64,000 bases of DNA from Neptunicoccus cionae (GCF_002860325.1 NZ_PKOJ01000008.1:1-64000), one strand, 5' to 3'. Shown: positions 8,551 through 18,357, counted from the stretch's first letter. Translations and numbers: made by a program. Notes: generated by a model from the sequence alone, not told the origin.

Positions 8551-9774
8551 ATGCTGCGTCTGACTACACTTGCCCTTTCACTTGTGCCCGCAATTGCGGC
8601 GGCACAATCCGTACAACTCGGCCCGCGCCCAGCCTATCTGATTGACCAGATGGCAGAGGGTGCGCTGAAAACAAAACTGCAATCCTGCGCCGGAATGGAT
8701 TTCCAGAAGCACGATTTTTCCATCGGTCACCGTGGTGCACCGCTGATGTTCCCCGAACATACTGCCGAATCCTACAAGGCTGCTGCGCTGATGGGCGCGG
8801 GAATTGTTGAATGCGATGTGACTTTCACCGCTGACAAGGAACTGGTGTGTCGCCACGCGCAAAACGACCTGCACACAACGACAAACATCGTAGCGGCTGA
8901 TCTTGGCAGCAAATGCACCACTCCGTTTGCAGCTGCCAACGGCGATGACGCAGCGCAAGCCGAATGCCGCGCTTCTGATATCACACTGGCCGAGTTCAAA
9001 ACCCTGAATGCCAAAATGGACGGTGCTAACAAAAAAGCCGCTTCCGCGCAGGAATATCTGGACGGAACTGCTGGCTGGCGGACAGATCTTTATGCCACCA
9101 AAGGCACCCTGATGACCCACGCCGAATCCATTGCTCTGATGCAGGATCTGGACGTGAAATTCACTCCTGAACTGAAAGCGCCTTCGGTTGAAATGCCCTT
9201 CAACGGCTTCACCCAAGAAGACTATGCCCAGAAGATGATCGACGAATACAAAGCGGCGGGTGTTCCTGCTTCCGATGTCTGGGCCCAGTCCTTCAACCTG
9301 AGCGATGTGCTTTACTGGGTTGAAAACGAACCGGAATTTGGCAAACAGGCTGTATATCTAGACGACCGCTATGAAGCCCATGACGATGACGAAGGCCTGA
9401 TCGACCCGAATGATCCGGCAACCTTCAAGCCGACAATGGCAGAGCTGAAAGAGATGGGTGTAAACTATGTTGCCCCTCCGATCTGGATGCTGCTGACACT
9501 GGAAGACGGTCAGGTTGTACCAAGCGCCTATGCGAAAGAGGCCAAGGCCGCAGATCTGAAGATCATCGCCTGGTCTCTGGAACGGTCCGGCCCGCTGGCC
9601 AATGGCGGCGGCTGGTACTTCAAATCCATCAAGGATGCGACAACCACCGACGGTATGTACTTTGAGGCTCTGGACGTGCTGGCACAACAGGTTGGCATCG
9701 AAGGTATGTTCTCTGACTGGCCTGCGACGACAACCTACTATGCAAACTGCATGGGACTGGGCAGCCCAAGCTGA
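8551..9774 (+). CDS. Secreted glycerophosphodiester phosphodiesterase
   Basis: 407 residues from the ATG at 8551; AGGAG lies six bases upstream, which decides against the TTG one codon earlier. A Sec signal peptide ([19 protein letters not shown]) is followed by the GDPD TIM-barrel: [13 protein letters not shown] (catalytic His and metal Glu), ECDVT and the second catalytic His in [10 protein letters not shown]. It releases sn-glycerol-3-phosphate from deacylated phospholipids in the periplasm, like GlpQ. It is longer than the GlpQ minimum because of an insertion after the first strand. It has its own terminator at 9835. Confidence 0.93.
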   Translation: MLRLTTLALSLVPAIAAAQSVQLGPRPAYLIDQMAEGALKTKLQSCAGMDFQKHDFSIGHRGAPLMFPEHTAESYKAAALMGAGIVECDVTFTADKELVCRHAQNDLHTTTNIVAADLGSKCTTPFAAANGDDAAQAECRASDITLAEFKTLNAKMDGANKKAASAQEYLDGTAGWRTDLYATKGTLMTHAESIALMQDLDVKFTPELKAPSVEMPFNGFTQEDYAQKMIDEYKAAGVPASDVWAQSFNLSDVLYWVENEPEFGKQAVYLDDRYEAHDDDEGLIDPNDPATFKPTMAELKEMGVNYVAPPIWMLLTLEDGQVVPSAYAKEAKAADLKIIAWSLERSGPLANGGGWYFKSIKDATTTDGMYFEALDVLAQQVGIEGMFSDWPATTTYYANCMGLGSPS

Positions 9775-9834
9775 TCCCCCCTGCCCGACTGTCACACGGG
9801 CTTGTCCTTCATGCACAGTCGCGTTACCAATGCG

Positions 9835-9864
9835 CCCCGCAGTCCGCTGCGGGGTTCTCTTTTT
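9835..9864 (+). terminator. Terminator after the phosphodiesterase gene
   Basis: A perfect CCCCGCAG/CTGCGGGG stem with a TCCG tetraloop, followed by TTCTCTTTTT. Confidence 0.92.
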
Positions 9865-9911
9865 GTGGGGAGCCCCTATATTAGTCCCGTAACAAGCTTC
9901 GAAAGACTGAC

Positions 9912-10262
9912 ATGTTTGGAATTCCTGGAAAACAAGCTGTGTCGATCACCGACAAGGCAGCAGCGCAAATCGTCAAACTGATGAATGCAGGCGACAAGAA
10001 GGGCCTGCGCATCGGCGTGAAGAAGGGCGGCTGTGCGGGTATGGAATACACGATGGAATACGTGGACGAAGTGGACCCGATGGACGAAGTGGTAGAACAG
10101 GAAGGTGCCCGCGTGATGATCGCACCAATGGCCCAGATGTTCCTGTTCGGCACTGAAATCGATTATGAGGTTTCCTTGCTGGAAGCGGGTTTCAAGTTCA
10201 ACAACCCCAATGTGACCGAAGCCTGCGGCTGTGGCGAATCCATCAAGTTCGAAGGCATGTGA
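9912..10262 (+). CDS. sufA: A-type Fe-S carrier (SufA/IscA/HesB family)
   Basis: 116 residues with the three invariant cysteines of A-type carriers: Cys41 in GGCAGMEY and Cys105/Cys107 in the C-terminal ACGCGES motif. These proteins bind Fe-S clusters built on SufBCD and pass them to apo-enzymes. The assignment to SufA rather than IscA or ErpA rests on neighbouring sufT and is not certain. It is probably transcribed alone, flanked by terminators at 9835 and 10306. Confidence 0.9.
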   Translation: MFGIPGKQAVSITDKAAAQIVKLMNAGDKKGLRIGVKKGGCAGMEYTMEYVDEVDPMDEVVEQEGARVMIAPMAQMFLFGTEIDYEVSLLEAGFKFNNPNVTEACGCGESIKFEGM

Positions 10263-10305
10263 CCCAAGTTCCGCCCGAAGACATTTTCGTCCTATTCTGC
10301 ACAAG

Positions 10306-10340
10306 GCGGCGGCCAACACCCTTGGTGTCCCGCCGCTTTT
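10306..10340 (+). terminator. Terminator after sufA
   Basis: A long stem, GCGGCGG with CCGCCGC extended by ACACC/GGTGT across a small bulge, followed by TTTT. Confidence 0.75.
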
Positions 10341-10405
10341 GCGGTAAATGATCCCGAAGCGCCCGTGCAAAGGGCAGATATATCAACGGGATGGGACGGA
10401 TCGAC

Positions 10406-11149
10406 ATGCCAAAGAAACTTGCTGCCGGTAACTGGAAAATGAATGGCCTGCGTCAGGCACTGGACGAGGTGCGCGCCCTGCACGCCGCCTGCCCCGAAGC
10501 GACCTGTGACATTGTCATCTGCCCTCCTGCTACGCTGATCCGTTCTATGGTTAAAGTCTGTGACGACATGCAGATCGAAGTGGGCGGACAGGACTGCCAC
10601 GAAAACACCGCCGGCGCCCATACAGGCGATATTTCCGCGCCAATGCTGGCGGATACGGGTGCCAGCTATGTTATTCTCGGGCACTCTGAAAGGCGTGCAA
10701 CTTACGGTGAATCCGATGCGCTGGTACGGGCCAAAACCCTGTCCGCTTGGGAGGCCGGCCTGACCGCGATTGTCTGCATCGGTGAAACTCTGGACCAACG
10801 GGAAGCCGGTCAAACGCTGGAAGTGGTTGGCCGCCAGTTGCAAGATTCCACGCCAGATAGCGCCACTTCGAACAACCTTGTTATCGCCTACGAACCGGTT
10901 TGGGCCATTGGTACCGGCAAGACCCCGACACTGGAAGAAATCGGTGAGGTGCACAGCTTTATCCGTGATGCACTGGTGAAACGGTTCGGAGCGGATGCGC
11001 AAGACATGCGGATTCTTTATGGCGGTTCCATGAACCCCAAGAACGCCGGTGACATTGCGGGGATCGCAAATGTGGATGGCGGGCTTGTGGGCGGCGCATC
11101 TTTGAAAGCGTCCGATTTTTCCCACATTGTAAACGCTTTAGACGCCTGA
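10406..11149 (+). CDS. tpiA: Triosephosphate isomerase
   Basis: 247 residues from the ATG at 10406; family members begin KKLAAGNWKMN, so the ATG 15 bases upstream is not favoured. All catalytic parts are present: the Lys in GNWKMNG, the His in ILGHSERR, the Glu in AYEPVWAIGTG and the phosphate loop GGSMNPKNA / GGLVGGASL. It interconverts dihydroxyacetone phosphate and glyceraldehyde-3-phosphate. It is convergent with the DUF6456 gene only four bases away. Confidence 0.97.
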   Translation: MPKKLAAGNWKMNGLRQALDEVRALHAACPEATCDIVICPPATLIRSMVKVCDDMQIEVGGQDCHENTAGAHTGDISAPMLADTGASYVILGHSERRATYGESDALVRAKTLSAWEAGLTAIVCIGETLDQREAGQTLEVVGRQLQDSTPDSATSNNLVIAYEPVWAIGTGKTPTLEEIGEVHSFIRDALVKRFGADAQDMRILYGGSMNPKNAGDIAGIANVDGGLVGGASLKASDFSHIVNALDA

Positions 11150-11152
11150 TCC

Positions 11153-12244
11153 TTAACCGATCAGGCGGGAATCGCCATTGGCCTCTGTTTCGTAATGGAA
11201 CAGCAGCCGCTGCAGGGCGATGCGCAAAACGATCTTGCCCGAGCGCGCGGACCACCCAAGTTTTTTCTCTGCGTTTTCGAGCCCTTCAAGGAAGCAACAG
11301 CACCGCAGGACGATATCGGCCAGCCCCGGCCCGAGCGCTGAAAGAGCAGCGCTCAGCCGCTCTTGCGCCGCATTGGACCCGCCGCTGCTGTTGTTAAAAC
11401 TGCCCCGTTGCCCGCCGGTCAGGAAACGGTCCCAGTTCTGCCCGACCCGCGGCCCCATTTGCGCCAGTTCGAAATCCTCACGTAGCCGGTCGCCCGCCGA
11501 TATCAGTTCTCCGCTCAGGAATGGGACGCCAGATCGGTCCTTCTTGCGCCCGAGCACGGTTAACGGGCTCTCCCGCAGATTAACCCTTTTGCGCTCCGTC
11601 CCCCGATCGGGATCGTGGATCACCCTTTCTCCCCACTCCTTGTGCTGTTCGCTAAAGACGTCCGGCGATGGGCCGGTTTCCTGTGGTGACTTACCCTTTA
11701 CCGTATCCTGCGCAATCGCACGTTTAAGCGCTGCGCGTCCCGCATCGGTAATCTCGTAAAGCGAGACGCGTCCGGTTTTCACGCAACGCAGCCAGTCCTT
11801 TATCACGGATGAACCGGCCAGATGGGCGTTTACTACGGCCGTACGGCTCTGGGTTTGATCGGGATTGGTACGCACCACCATGGCCTTTTTCAGACCTTTA
11901 GACACCACCAGTTGAGATCCGGTTTCCCCAAGCCTTCGTAGCAGGGTCTTTTCCCCTGCCGACATCGTTTCCGGACCGGTCCCGGCCAGTGCGGGGCGCA
12001 AGGGTGCAACACTCTTTTCGCCCCTTACAACGGCGCTGTTAAGATATTGATCCAGAACCGGATCGTCCCGCAGGGATTCTATCTTGCGGATGCGCCGCAT
12101 GATGGTTGAGGGATGCACATTTTTATCCTGTGCAATGGATCTGATACTCTCTCCGTTAACCACATGTGCCAGATAACTGGCGGCGGCTTCTTCAAGATTT
12201 CCACGTGGCTTAATCGGTTCTGGTTGTTTGTACTGTCTCTGCAT
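11153..12244 (-). CDS. DUF6456 helix-turn-helix protein
   Basis: 363 residues. The N-terminus (about 20-55) has a helix-turn-helix-like segment, EAAASYLAHVVNGESIRSIAQ..NVHPSTIMRRI, consistent with sequence-specific DNA binding. A Pro/Gly-rich middle leads to a C-terminal DUF6456 region (about 225-350) with AGDRLREDFELAQMGPRVGQNWDRF and LGPGLADIVLRCCCFLEGLE. This family is seen mostly in alphaproteobacteria near the Rhodobacterales; its function is not established. It is divergent from a DUF6477 gene across an AT-rich gap with a DnaA-box match, which hints at a cell-cycle or replication-linked role, but that is only inference. Confidence 0.8.
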   Translation of the reverse strand: MQRQYKQPEPIKPRGNLEEAAASYLAHVVNGESIRSIAQDKNVHPSTIMRRIRKIESLRDDPVLDQYLNSAVVRGEKSVAPLRPALAGTGPETMSAGEKTLLRRLGETGSQLVVSKGLKKAMVVRTNPDQTQSRTAVVNAHLAGSSVIKDWLRCVKTGRVSLYEITDAGRAALKRAIAQDTVKGKSPQETGPSPDVFSEQHKEWGERVIHDPDRGTERKRVNLRESPLTVLGRKKDRSGVPFLSGELISAGDRLREDFELAQMGPRVGQNWDRFLTGGQRGSFNNSSGGSNAAQERLSAALSALGPGLADIVLRCCCFLEGLENAEKKLGWSARSGKIVLRIALQRLLFHYETEANGDSRLIG

Positions 12245-12327
12245 TCGCGTGGTTCCATGTTTTGCTTACCCTGAAATAGCGAGGGCCACATCCACTAATG
12301 GTTGAATTGTTGAAAACTTTGTTAAAG

Positions 12328-12381
12328 TTATCCACAAAACACATGTATTGTTTCCAAAGGATAAATTGAAGTTTACCCACA
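12328..12381. promoter_or_regulatory. DnaA-box match plus a near match
   Basis: TTATCCACA at 12328-12336 is a perfect consensus DnaA box. TTACCCACA at 12373-12381 differs by one base and lies 45 bases on. Both are in the AT-rich gap between the divergent DUF6456 and DUF6477 genes. Two sites are too few to call an origin. Confidence 0.4.
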
Positions 12382-12450
12382 GTTCGCAGAAACCTGTTTC
12401 GCGCAACGGTTGTTGTTTTGTGCCTAAGCAGGGCGTGAAAGGAATTTATC

Positions 12451-12753
12451 ATGCCCGAATCACACGAAATATTAAGCAATTTGCGCCGTCCGAAGATTTT
12501 GATTAGCGCCGCCCGATTGGGGTTGGCTCATTACCGGCGGGATGCCGATTTGCGCTTCATCACCGGAACCAGCCGCACGCCGACGCGCGAGTTTGCAATA
12601 GAGACATTGCTCCGGCGCGAGGCTCTGCTAGAGACCGACCGCAGAGATGGCGCGGCGGGTTACAGCATCCAGAAACACATCCGTGTTCTGACAGCGCTAT
12701 TGGGGGAATTTCGCCTGCCGGTTTCCAGCCTCAGGGTCGTAAAGCACGGCTGA
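12451..12753 (+). CDS. DUF6477 family protein
   Basis: 100-residue, basic, probably all-helical protein (LRRPKILISAARLGLAHYRRDADLRFI). It matches what I recall of DUF6477, a small family of Rhodobacterales with no known function. AAAGGA lies seven bases before the ATG. It is divergent from the DUF6456 gene and convergent with the M23 peptidase gene, whose stop codon is nine bases away. Confidence 0.75.
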   Translation: MPESHEILSNLRRPKILISAARLGLAHYRRDADLRFITGTSRTPTREFAIETLLRREALLETDRRDGAAGYSIQKHIRVLTALLGEFRLPVSSLRVVKHG

Positions 12754-12761
12754 TCCGGTCG

Positions 12762-13769
12762 TCAGGGCGCCAATTCAGCCGTACTGCTGCGTTCATGCAG
12801 GATGGCACCATCGCGCAACACGCGTACTGTCATCCCATAGCTGCCGTGCCCCCAGCCACCGGCCGGCTGGCGCTTGCCAGCAAAAGCGAACCACTGCGCC
12901 TGCGGCTTGGCCAAGCCATCTTGCGTTATGTCCACGATATTGCCTGCGGGACCGTCCAGCACCAATTGCATCCGGTCCCCTTCCTGCCCGTTCACAGCCA
13001 GCCCGTAGACCACAAGAGGCGCATCTTTTTCGATGGTAAAATCAGACCAGCGCCCGTCGACCACATCCCGCATATCCAAGGCGCGATCGGCCAGACCAAG
13101 GTCGATGACCTTAACAGGCTGATAGGTAAAAGCCTGCGCAAAGCTGTCTTCCCAAAGCGTGCCGGTCGCGCTGTAAGCACATGTTTCCCCGTCAAATTCC
13201 GGCGCGAACGGGTCCACCGGAATCCCGTCCTTGCGCACCGAAAGATGCAGATGCGGGAATTGGGTTTTGCCTGACAGGCCGACCTCTCCCAAAGGATCAC
13301 CGGCTTTTACCTTCTGCCTTTTTTGTACACGCAAGGAACCGAGCTTCATGTGGCAGTACTGGGTTTCCCAACCCTCTGCATGGCGTAATACCACACCGTT
13401 ACCACACTCCTTGCCCTCCACAGCCTGACGGTCTTCGGGCAGGACAATCCGGCGGTCCGTCATGGAATCGCGCAGGCCGAGAACCACCCCGTCTGCTGCG
13501 GCAAGCACGGCAACGCCTTCGTCCATCATTGGCACGGAAACACGGAAATCAGTACCTTTATGCCCGTCGTAACTGGCGATACCACAGGCAAAATCACGGC
13601 TGCCTTCTCCAGTGTCGTGATCCATAAACTGCTGGATTTCACAGGTTTCACCCAGCCTACAGTCAATGGGTTGCCGAAGCATCGGATCGGCCCAGGCTCC
13701 CGTACCGCCAGCCATGCCAACGCCCAGAAAAACCACTTTGGCCAGCCGTTTCAAGATTTCAGACTTCAT
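12762..13769 (-). CDS. Secreted M23-family metallopeptidase
   Basis: 335 residues with a Sec signal peptide (to about residue 27, ending GTGAWA). The LytM/M23 domain spans about 60-190 with zinc ligands in GHKGTDF and HLHLS plus the catalytic His in QYCHMK. Such enzymes cut peptidoglycan cross-bridges or act as inactive activators; here the zinc and catalytic residues are kept, so activity is likely. The C-terminal 120 residues form an unassigned beta-rich domain. Several Cys pairs suggest periplasmic disulfides. It is divergent from the M20 dipeptidase gene. Confidence 0.9.
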   Translation of the reverse strand: MKSEILKRLAKVVFLGVGMAGGTGAWADPMLRQPIDCRLGETCEIQQFMDHDTGEGSRDFACGIASYDGHKGTDFRVSVPMMDEGVAVLAAADGVVLGLRDSMTDRRIVLPEDRQAVEGKECGNGVVLRHAEGWETQYCHMKLGSLRVQKRQKVKAGDPLGEVGLSGKTQFPHLHLSVRKDGIPVDPFAPEFDGETCAYSATGTLWEDSFAQAFTYQPVKVIDLGLADRALDMRDVVDGRWSDFTIEKDAPLVVYGLAVNGQEGDRMQLVLDGPAGNIVDITQDGLAKPQAQWFAFAGKRQPAGGWGHGSYGMTVRVLRDGAILHERSSTAELAP

Positions 13770-13845
13770 CCGCCAATTGCCCTTTAACTCCGCTTGGAAA
13801 CAGTGTGTAGTTTTTCCAATCCGAATACAAACACCGAAAGGCCAA

Positions 13846-15231
13846 ATGATGTCACTCGACTCCGTTCTCGCCCATATTGACGCTGATCAGGACAAGGCAC
13901 AGGACCGTCTGCTGGACCTGCTGCGCATCCAGTCGATCTCTACTGACTCCGCTTACAAGGAAGAGTGCGACAAAGCTGCGAACTGGCTGGTTAAGGATCT
14001 GGAGAGCTTGGGCTTTGACGCGTCCAAACGGCCTACACCCGGCCACCCGATGGTGATCGGCCATCAGGACGGGGACGGCATTCACGTCACATTCTACGGT
14101 CACTACGATGTGCAACCCGTTGATCCGCTTGACCTTTGGGACAATCCACCGTTTGAGCCCGCAATCGAGGACACCCCGAACAGCAAGGTGATCCGCGGTC
14201 GTGGTTCTTCGGACGACAAGGGCCAGTTGATGACCTTTCTGGAAGCCTGTCGTGCATGGAAAGCCGTGACCGGATCGCTGCCTGTAAAGGTATCGATCTT
14301 CTTTGAAGGCGAAGAGGAATCCGGTTCCCCTTCTCTGGTTCCCTTCCTGAAGGAAAACGCAGAGGAACTGAAATCAGACATCACCCTGATCTGTGATACC
14401 GGTATGGTGACGCCGAAAACCCCTTCGATCGTAACTATGTTGCGCGGGCTTGTCGGCCAGCAGGTAACAATCACCGGACCAAGCAAGGATTTGCATTCAG
14501 GTATGTTCGGCGGCCCCGCCCGCAACCCGATCCGCGTGTTGAACAAGGCACTGGCCGCCCTGCATGACGAAGACGGTGCAGTCACCCTGCCCGGTTTTTA
14601 TGACGGCGTGCCCGAACTGCCCGAGCAGGTGGCCGAGCAATGGCGTAATCTGGACTGGAGCGCCGAAAGCTTTCTTGGTGACGTCGGGCTGAGCATTCCG
14701 GCAGGCGAAAAGGATCGTTCCGCGATAGAACAGATCTGGTCACGTCCTACCTGTGATGTGAATGGCATCTGGGGTGGCTATACCGGTGAAGGTTCTAAAA
14801 CCGTGATCCCGTCACAGGCCCATGCAAAAGTCAGCTTCCGGCTGGTCGGCACGCAAGACCCCCATAAAATCCGTGCTGCCTTTCAGGAACATATCCGCAG
14901 CCATCTGCCCGCAGATTGCAGCGTGGATTTCATCGACTACGGCGCTGCACCGGCATCCAATATGGAAATCACCCATCCCGCCTTTGAAGCCGCCCGCACC
15001 GCCCTGTCAGACGAATGGGAAAATGACGGGGTTTACGTGGGCTGTGGCGGCTCTATCCCGATTGCAGGGCACTTCCAGAAGATATTGGGAACGGAGTCCA
15101 TGCTGATCGGCTTTGGACAGGATGATGACCAGATTCACAGCCCCAACGAAAAATACGATCTGCGCTCTTTCCACAAAGGCATCCGCAGCTGGGCTAGGAT
15201 ACTCGATTCCCTGTCACGCAACGCCACGTAA
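13846..15231 (+). CDS. M20-family dipeptidase
   Basis: 461 residues. The metal-site motifs of M20 peptidases are in order: FYGHYDVQPVD (metal His and catalytic Asp), GRGSSDDKGQ (bridging Asp) and FEGEEESGS (general-base Glu and metal Glu). The dimerisation lid domain lies in the middle and the last metal His is in DQIHSPNEKY. It resembles the dipeptidase/carnosinase branch rather than ArgE or DapE. AAAGG precedes two adjacent ATGs (13846 and 13849); either could be used. It is cytoplasmic, with no signal peptide. Confidence 0.93.
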   Translation: MMSLDSVLAHIDADQDKAQDRLLDLLRIQSISTDSAYKEECDKAANWLVKDLESLGFDASKRPTPGHPMVIGHQDGDGIHVTFYGHYDVQPVDPLDLWDNPPFEPAIEDTPNSKVIRGRGSSDDKGQLMTFLEACRAWKAVTGSLPVKVSIFFEGEEESGSPSLVPFLKENAEELKSDITLICDTGMVTPKTPSIVTMLRGLVGQQVTITGPSKDLHSGMFGGPARNPIRVLNKALAALHDEDGAVTLPGFYDGVPELPEQVAEQWRNLDWSAESFLGDVGLSIPAGEKDRSAIEQIWSRPTCDVNGIWGGYTGEGSKTVIPSQAHAKVSFRLVGTQDPHKIRAAFQEHIRSHLPADCSVDFIDYGAAPASNMEITHPAFEAARTALSDEWENDGVYVGCGGSIPIAGHFQKILGTESMLIGFGQDDDQIHSPNEKYDLRSFHKGIRSWARILDSLSRNAT

Positions 15232-15254
15232 CCAAGAACAATGGCGCGCCGCGA

Positions 15255-15530
15255 TTACGATACGCGGCGTGCCCGCCCGCCTTGCCGCCCCAAGGGACGG
15301 TCCATTTTTTGCAGCCCTTCGCGCAATACCTGCGTCATGGCGTGATCAGGGGCTTTGCCCGCATATTCATCCAGCAGCTTCTGCAACATGGCTGACATAT
15401 CCGCGCCAAGCTGTGTGCCCATCGCCCAGTCCAGAAAGATGCTGCGACATTCCTCCGGCCCGATATCAAGACGGTATGCCTCATAGATCAAACCGCGGGG
15501 GTCGATATCCAGATTGCCTTTAAAAACCAT
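15255..15530 (-). CDS. Conserved small protein of unknown function
   Basis: 91 residues, mostly helical, with an acidic N-terminal half (IDPRGLIYEAYRLDIGPEECRSIFLDWA) and a basic tail (RQGGRARRVS). No domain is recognised and no signal peptide or membrane segment is present. It is followed on the same strand by glnE, 64 bases away in the upstream-to-downstream order glnE then this gene, so the two may be co-transcribed. Coding is supported by even codon use and length, not by family. Confidence 0.7.
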   Translation of the reverse strand: MVFKGNLDIDPRGLIYEAYRLDIGPEECRSIFLDWAMGTQLGADMSAMLQKLLDEYAGKAPDHAMTQVLREGLQKMDRPLGRQGGRARRVS

Positions 15531-15594
15531 GATACTGCCTCCTGTTTGCCTTTCCGGTTAGCAGCCGCTACAGGGAAAAACAATTCCAATGGCG

Positions 15595-18357
15595 TCACTC
15601 TGCCGCCAGAATACGCGCGATGACTGCTTCTGCATGGGAACATTGCGCCAGAATCTCTTTTTGCAGGGCCTTTGCGCTGTCAAAACCGGCAAATCCGACC
15701 ACAAACCCCATTCCATCGGTGCCAAGCTGGTCCGGATCAAACCGCCCTTCAATCACTAGCCTTTGCGCTTGTTGCACGGTGCAAAGCAGGCGATGCACCT
15801 CTGCAAGAGCAGCAACCTCCGCATCCTTGGCCGCAGCAAGCTGGTCGCGGGGATCACGGGCATCGCAGCCCTCCAGAAGTGCCACCATCTGTGCAATCAA
15901 TTCTATATCCAGAATACCGCCAGCAATGTCCTTTACTTCCCAAACCGAGGCGCGATTGCCCTTGGCTGCAGCCAACCGCGCACGCATGGCTGCGACGTCC
16001 TCGCGCACCAGAGCAGGCTGCCGTTCTTTGGAGATCACTGTGTCGCGCACCGCGTCCACCTTGGCGCTCTCTCCGGCAACCACACGCCCCCGCGTCAGCG
16101 CGAGATGCTCCCAGGTCCAGGCCTCGTCCCGCTGATAGGCCGCAAACCCGTTAATGGAAGTGGCCACCGGCCCCTGACGACCGCTGGGGCGCAGCCGCAT
16201 ATCCACCTCGTAAAGCTCCCCTTCCGCCATCGGGGAGGACAGCGCCATGATCATCGCCTGTGTCAGCCGTGCGAAATACTGGGGCGCGGACAACCCCTTG
16301 CGCCCGTCTGACATATCCCCCTCAACATCATAAAGAAGGATCAGGTCCAGATCGCTGCTTGCAGTCATCTGGCGCGATCCAAGCTTGCCCATTGCAAGAA
16401 TGCTCACGGATTGCTGTTCAAACCGTCCGTAACGGCGGATGATATCCCCTTCAATCCACGGCAACAGCACCCGAAGCACAGCAGTGGCGAGGTCCGAATA
16501 GGCGCGCTCGACTTCTTCCAGTCCTGCCAGACGGCGCAACATCAGGACGCCGATCCGGAAGTGCTGCTCTTTCTGCCAGCGACGCGCCGTATTCAACGCA
16601 TCCTCATAATCCGTCACACCGCTCAAAGCTGCCTCGGCGCCTTTCACATACCCTTCCGCGTCTGGCAAATCGCCAAAGAATGCACCACTCAGCACCGCAT
16701 CGAAGACACCGGTGTTGCGGGCAAGATATTGCGCGAGTCCGGGCGCGGTAGAGCAGATGTCCAGCAACAGGTCGAGTATCTGGGGATTGACCTCAAACAA
16801 GGAAAACAGCTGCACCCCCGCAGGCAGCCGGCGGATAAAGGAATCCAGTTGCCGCAGGGTGAAATCGGGCCGTTTCACGCCAGCGATACGGCGCTCGATC
16901 TCGGGGCGCAGACGCTCGAATATCTGGACAGAGCGCGGCGACCGCAGAGCAGGAAGTGCTGCCCAACTGTCCATCTGTTCGCGCAGCGCAGGGTCAAGCG
17001 CAACGGTTTCTTGTGCGGTTTCTCCGTTCGACACAGGACTATAAAGCGTTTCGATCCGGTCGTGAACGCCTTGCAGACGGGCAGTCTGATCCGCCAGAAA
17101 CCCTGCCACATCGCCCCAGCCGGACAGGTTTGCCACCTGCGCTAGCCCCTCCTCACTGGTGGGCATCACATGGGTCTGGGCATCCCGCAGCATCTGAATG
17201 CGGTGCTCTGTAGTACGGTGGGCACGGTAGGCGGCTGTCAGGTTCTCGGCTACCTCCTCTGGCACCCAGCCCTTGCGCGCCAGCCCGGCCAGCGCATCAA
17301 GGGTACCCGAACACCGCAACTCCGGATCGCGACCACCTGCAATCAACTGCTGTGTCTGTGCAAAAAATTCGATTTCGCGGATGCCGCCCCGACCAAGTTT
17401 CATATCATGGCCCGAAATCTCGATCGGCCCGCCCAGCCCCTTGTGTTCGCGAATCCTCAACCGCATGTCGTGGGCATCCTGAATGGCGGCAAAATCCAGA
17501 TGACGCCGCCACACAAACGGGGTGATCCTTTGCAGGAACGCAGCCCCTGCTTTTATGTCTCCTGCACAGGGGCGCGCCTTGATGAAGGCGGCCCGCTCCC
17601 AAGTCCGCCCCTCGCTTTCGTAATAGCGTTCTGCCGCATCCATTGGCACACAAACCGGCGTAACAGAAGGATTTGGCCGCAACCGCAAATCGGTACGAAA
17701 CACATATCCATCGGCCGTAACCTCGGACAGGATTTTCGCCAGATTCCGCGTGGCCCGCTGAAACGCCATACGCACTTCATCAATGTTTTCGTCTGAATGA
17801 CGCTCGTCATCGAACAGCACGATAAGATCGATATCAGAGGAATAGTTCAGCTCGTAAGCCCCCATTTTCCCCATCGCCAGAACGACAATACCGGCACAAT
17901 CTTCAATATCCTCGGGTCCGCAACCCGGTAGCTTTTTGCGGGCGATCAGAGTGGCGATCTGGGCGCGCAGCGCTGTATCGGTGGCGAAATCGGCAAAGCG
18001 GGTCAGATGTTCCGTGACCTGTTCCAGCGTCCAAACACCGCCCAGATCACAGGCCGCAAGCAGCAAAGCGATCCGCCGTTTTGCAATCCGTAGGGCCGTC
18101 CCCAAACCGGCCGCATCCTCGGGATCAACCGCGGCCAGCACCCCGTCAAAACAGGCGCTCGGCTCTTGTTTGAGTGCGGCTTCAAACCAATCCGCTTCCC
18201 GCTGCAAAAGACCACGCAAATAGCTGCTGGTGCCTGCCATTCCGGCCACCAGATCTCGGGTCCGTGCGTTTTGCCCTTCGAACCGGTTAAGCAGATCAAC
18301 GGCGAGTTCGGGATTATACGGAACGGGAGCGGATTTTAGCTGTGTTTCCAAAGTCAT
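15595..18357 (-). CDS. glnE: Glutamine synthetase adenylyltransferase / deadenylase
   Basis: 920 residues with two nucleotidyltransferase halves, each with its DxD metal site: DIDLIVLFDDE in the N-terminal deadenylylase and DLDLILLYDVEG in the C-terminal adenylylase. Linker helical bundles follow each. GlnE sets glutamine synthetase activity by adding or removing AMP in response to PII and glutamine. The start at 18357 has AAGG seven bases upstream; the longer reading to 18405 adds 16 residues that do not fit the family. Confidence 0.97.
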   Translation of the reverse strand: MTLETQLKSAPVPYNPELAVDLLNRFEGQNARTRDLVAGMAGTSSYLRGLLQREADWFEAALKQEPSACFDGVLAAVDPEDAAGLGTALRIAKRRIALLLAACDLGGVWTLEQVTEHLTRFADFATDTALRAQIATLIARKKLPGCGPEDIEDCAGIVVLAMGKMGAYELNYSSDIDLIVLFDDERHSDENIDEVRMAFQRATRNLAKILSEVTADGYVFRTDLRLRPNPSVTPVCVPMDAAERYYESEGRTWERAAFIKARPCAGDIKAGAAFLQRITPFVWRRHLDFAAIQDAHDMRLRIREHKGLGGPIEISGHDMKLGRGGIREIEFFAQTQQLIAGGRDPELRCSGTLDALAGLARKGWVPEEVAENLTAAYRAHRTTEHRIQMLRDAQTHVMPTSEEGLAQVANLSGWGDVAGFLADQTARLQGVHDRIETLYSPVSNGETAQETVALDPALREQMDSWAALPALRSPRSVQIFERLRPEIERRIAGVKRPDFTLRQLDSFIRRLPAGVQLFSLFEVNPQILDLLLDICSTAPGLAQYLARNTGVFDAVLSGAFFGDLPDAEGYVKGAEAALSGVTDYEDALNTARRWQKEQHFRIGVLMLRRLAGLEEVERAYSDLATAVLRVLLPWIEGDIIRRYGRFEQQSVSILAMGKLGSRQMTASSDLDLILLYDVEGDMSDGRKGLSAPQYFARLTQAMIMALSSPMAEGELYEVDMRLRPSGRQGPVATSINGFAAYQRDEAWTWEHLALTRGRVVAGESAKVDAVRDTVISKERQPALVREDVAAMRARLAAAKGNRASVWEVKDIAGGILDIELIAQMVALLEGCDARDPRDQLAAAKDAEVAALAEVHRLLCTVQQAQRLVIEGRFDPDQLGTDGMGFVVGFAGFDSAKALQKEILAQCSHAEAVIARILAAE

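Noticed and set aside
12328-12381. Replication origin
   Set aside because: Only one perfect and one near DnaA box; no dnaA, parAB or hemE-type neighbours.
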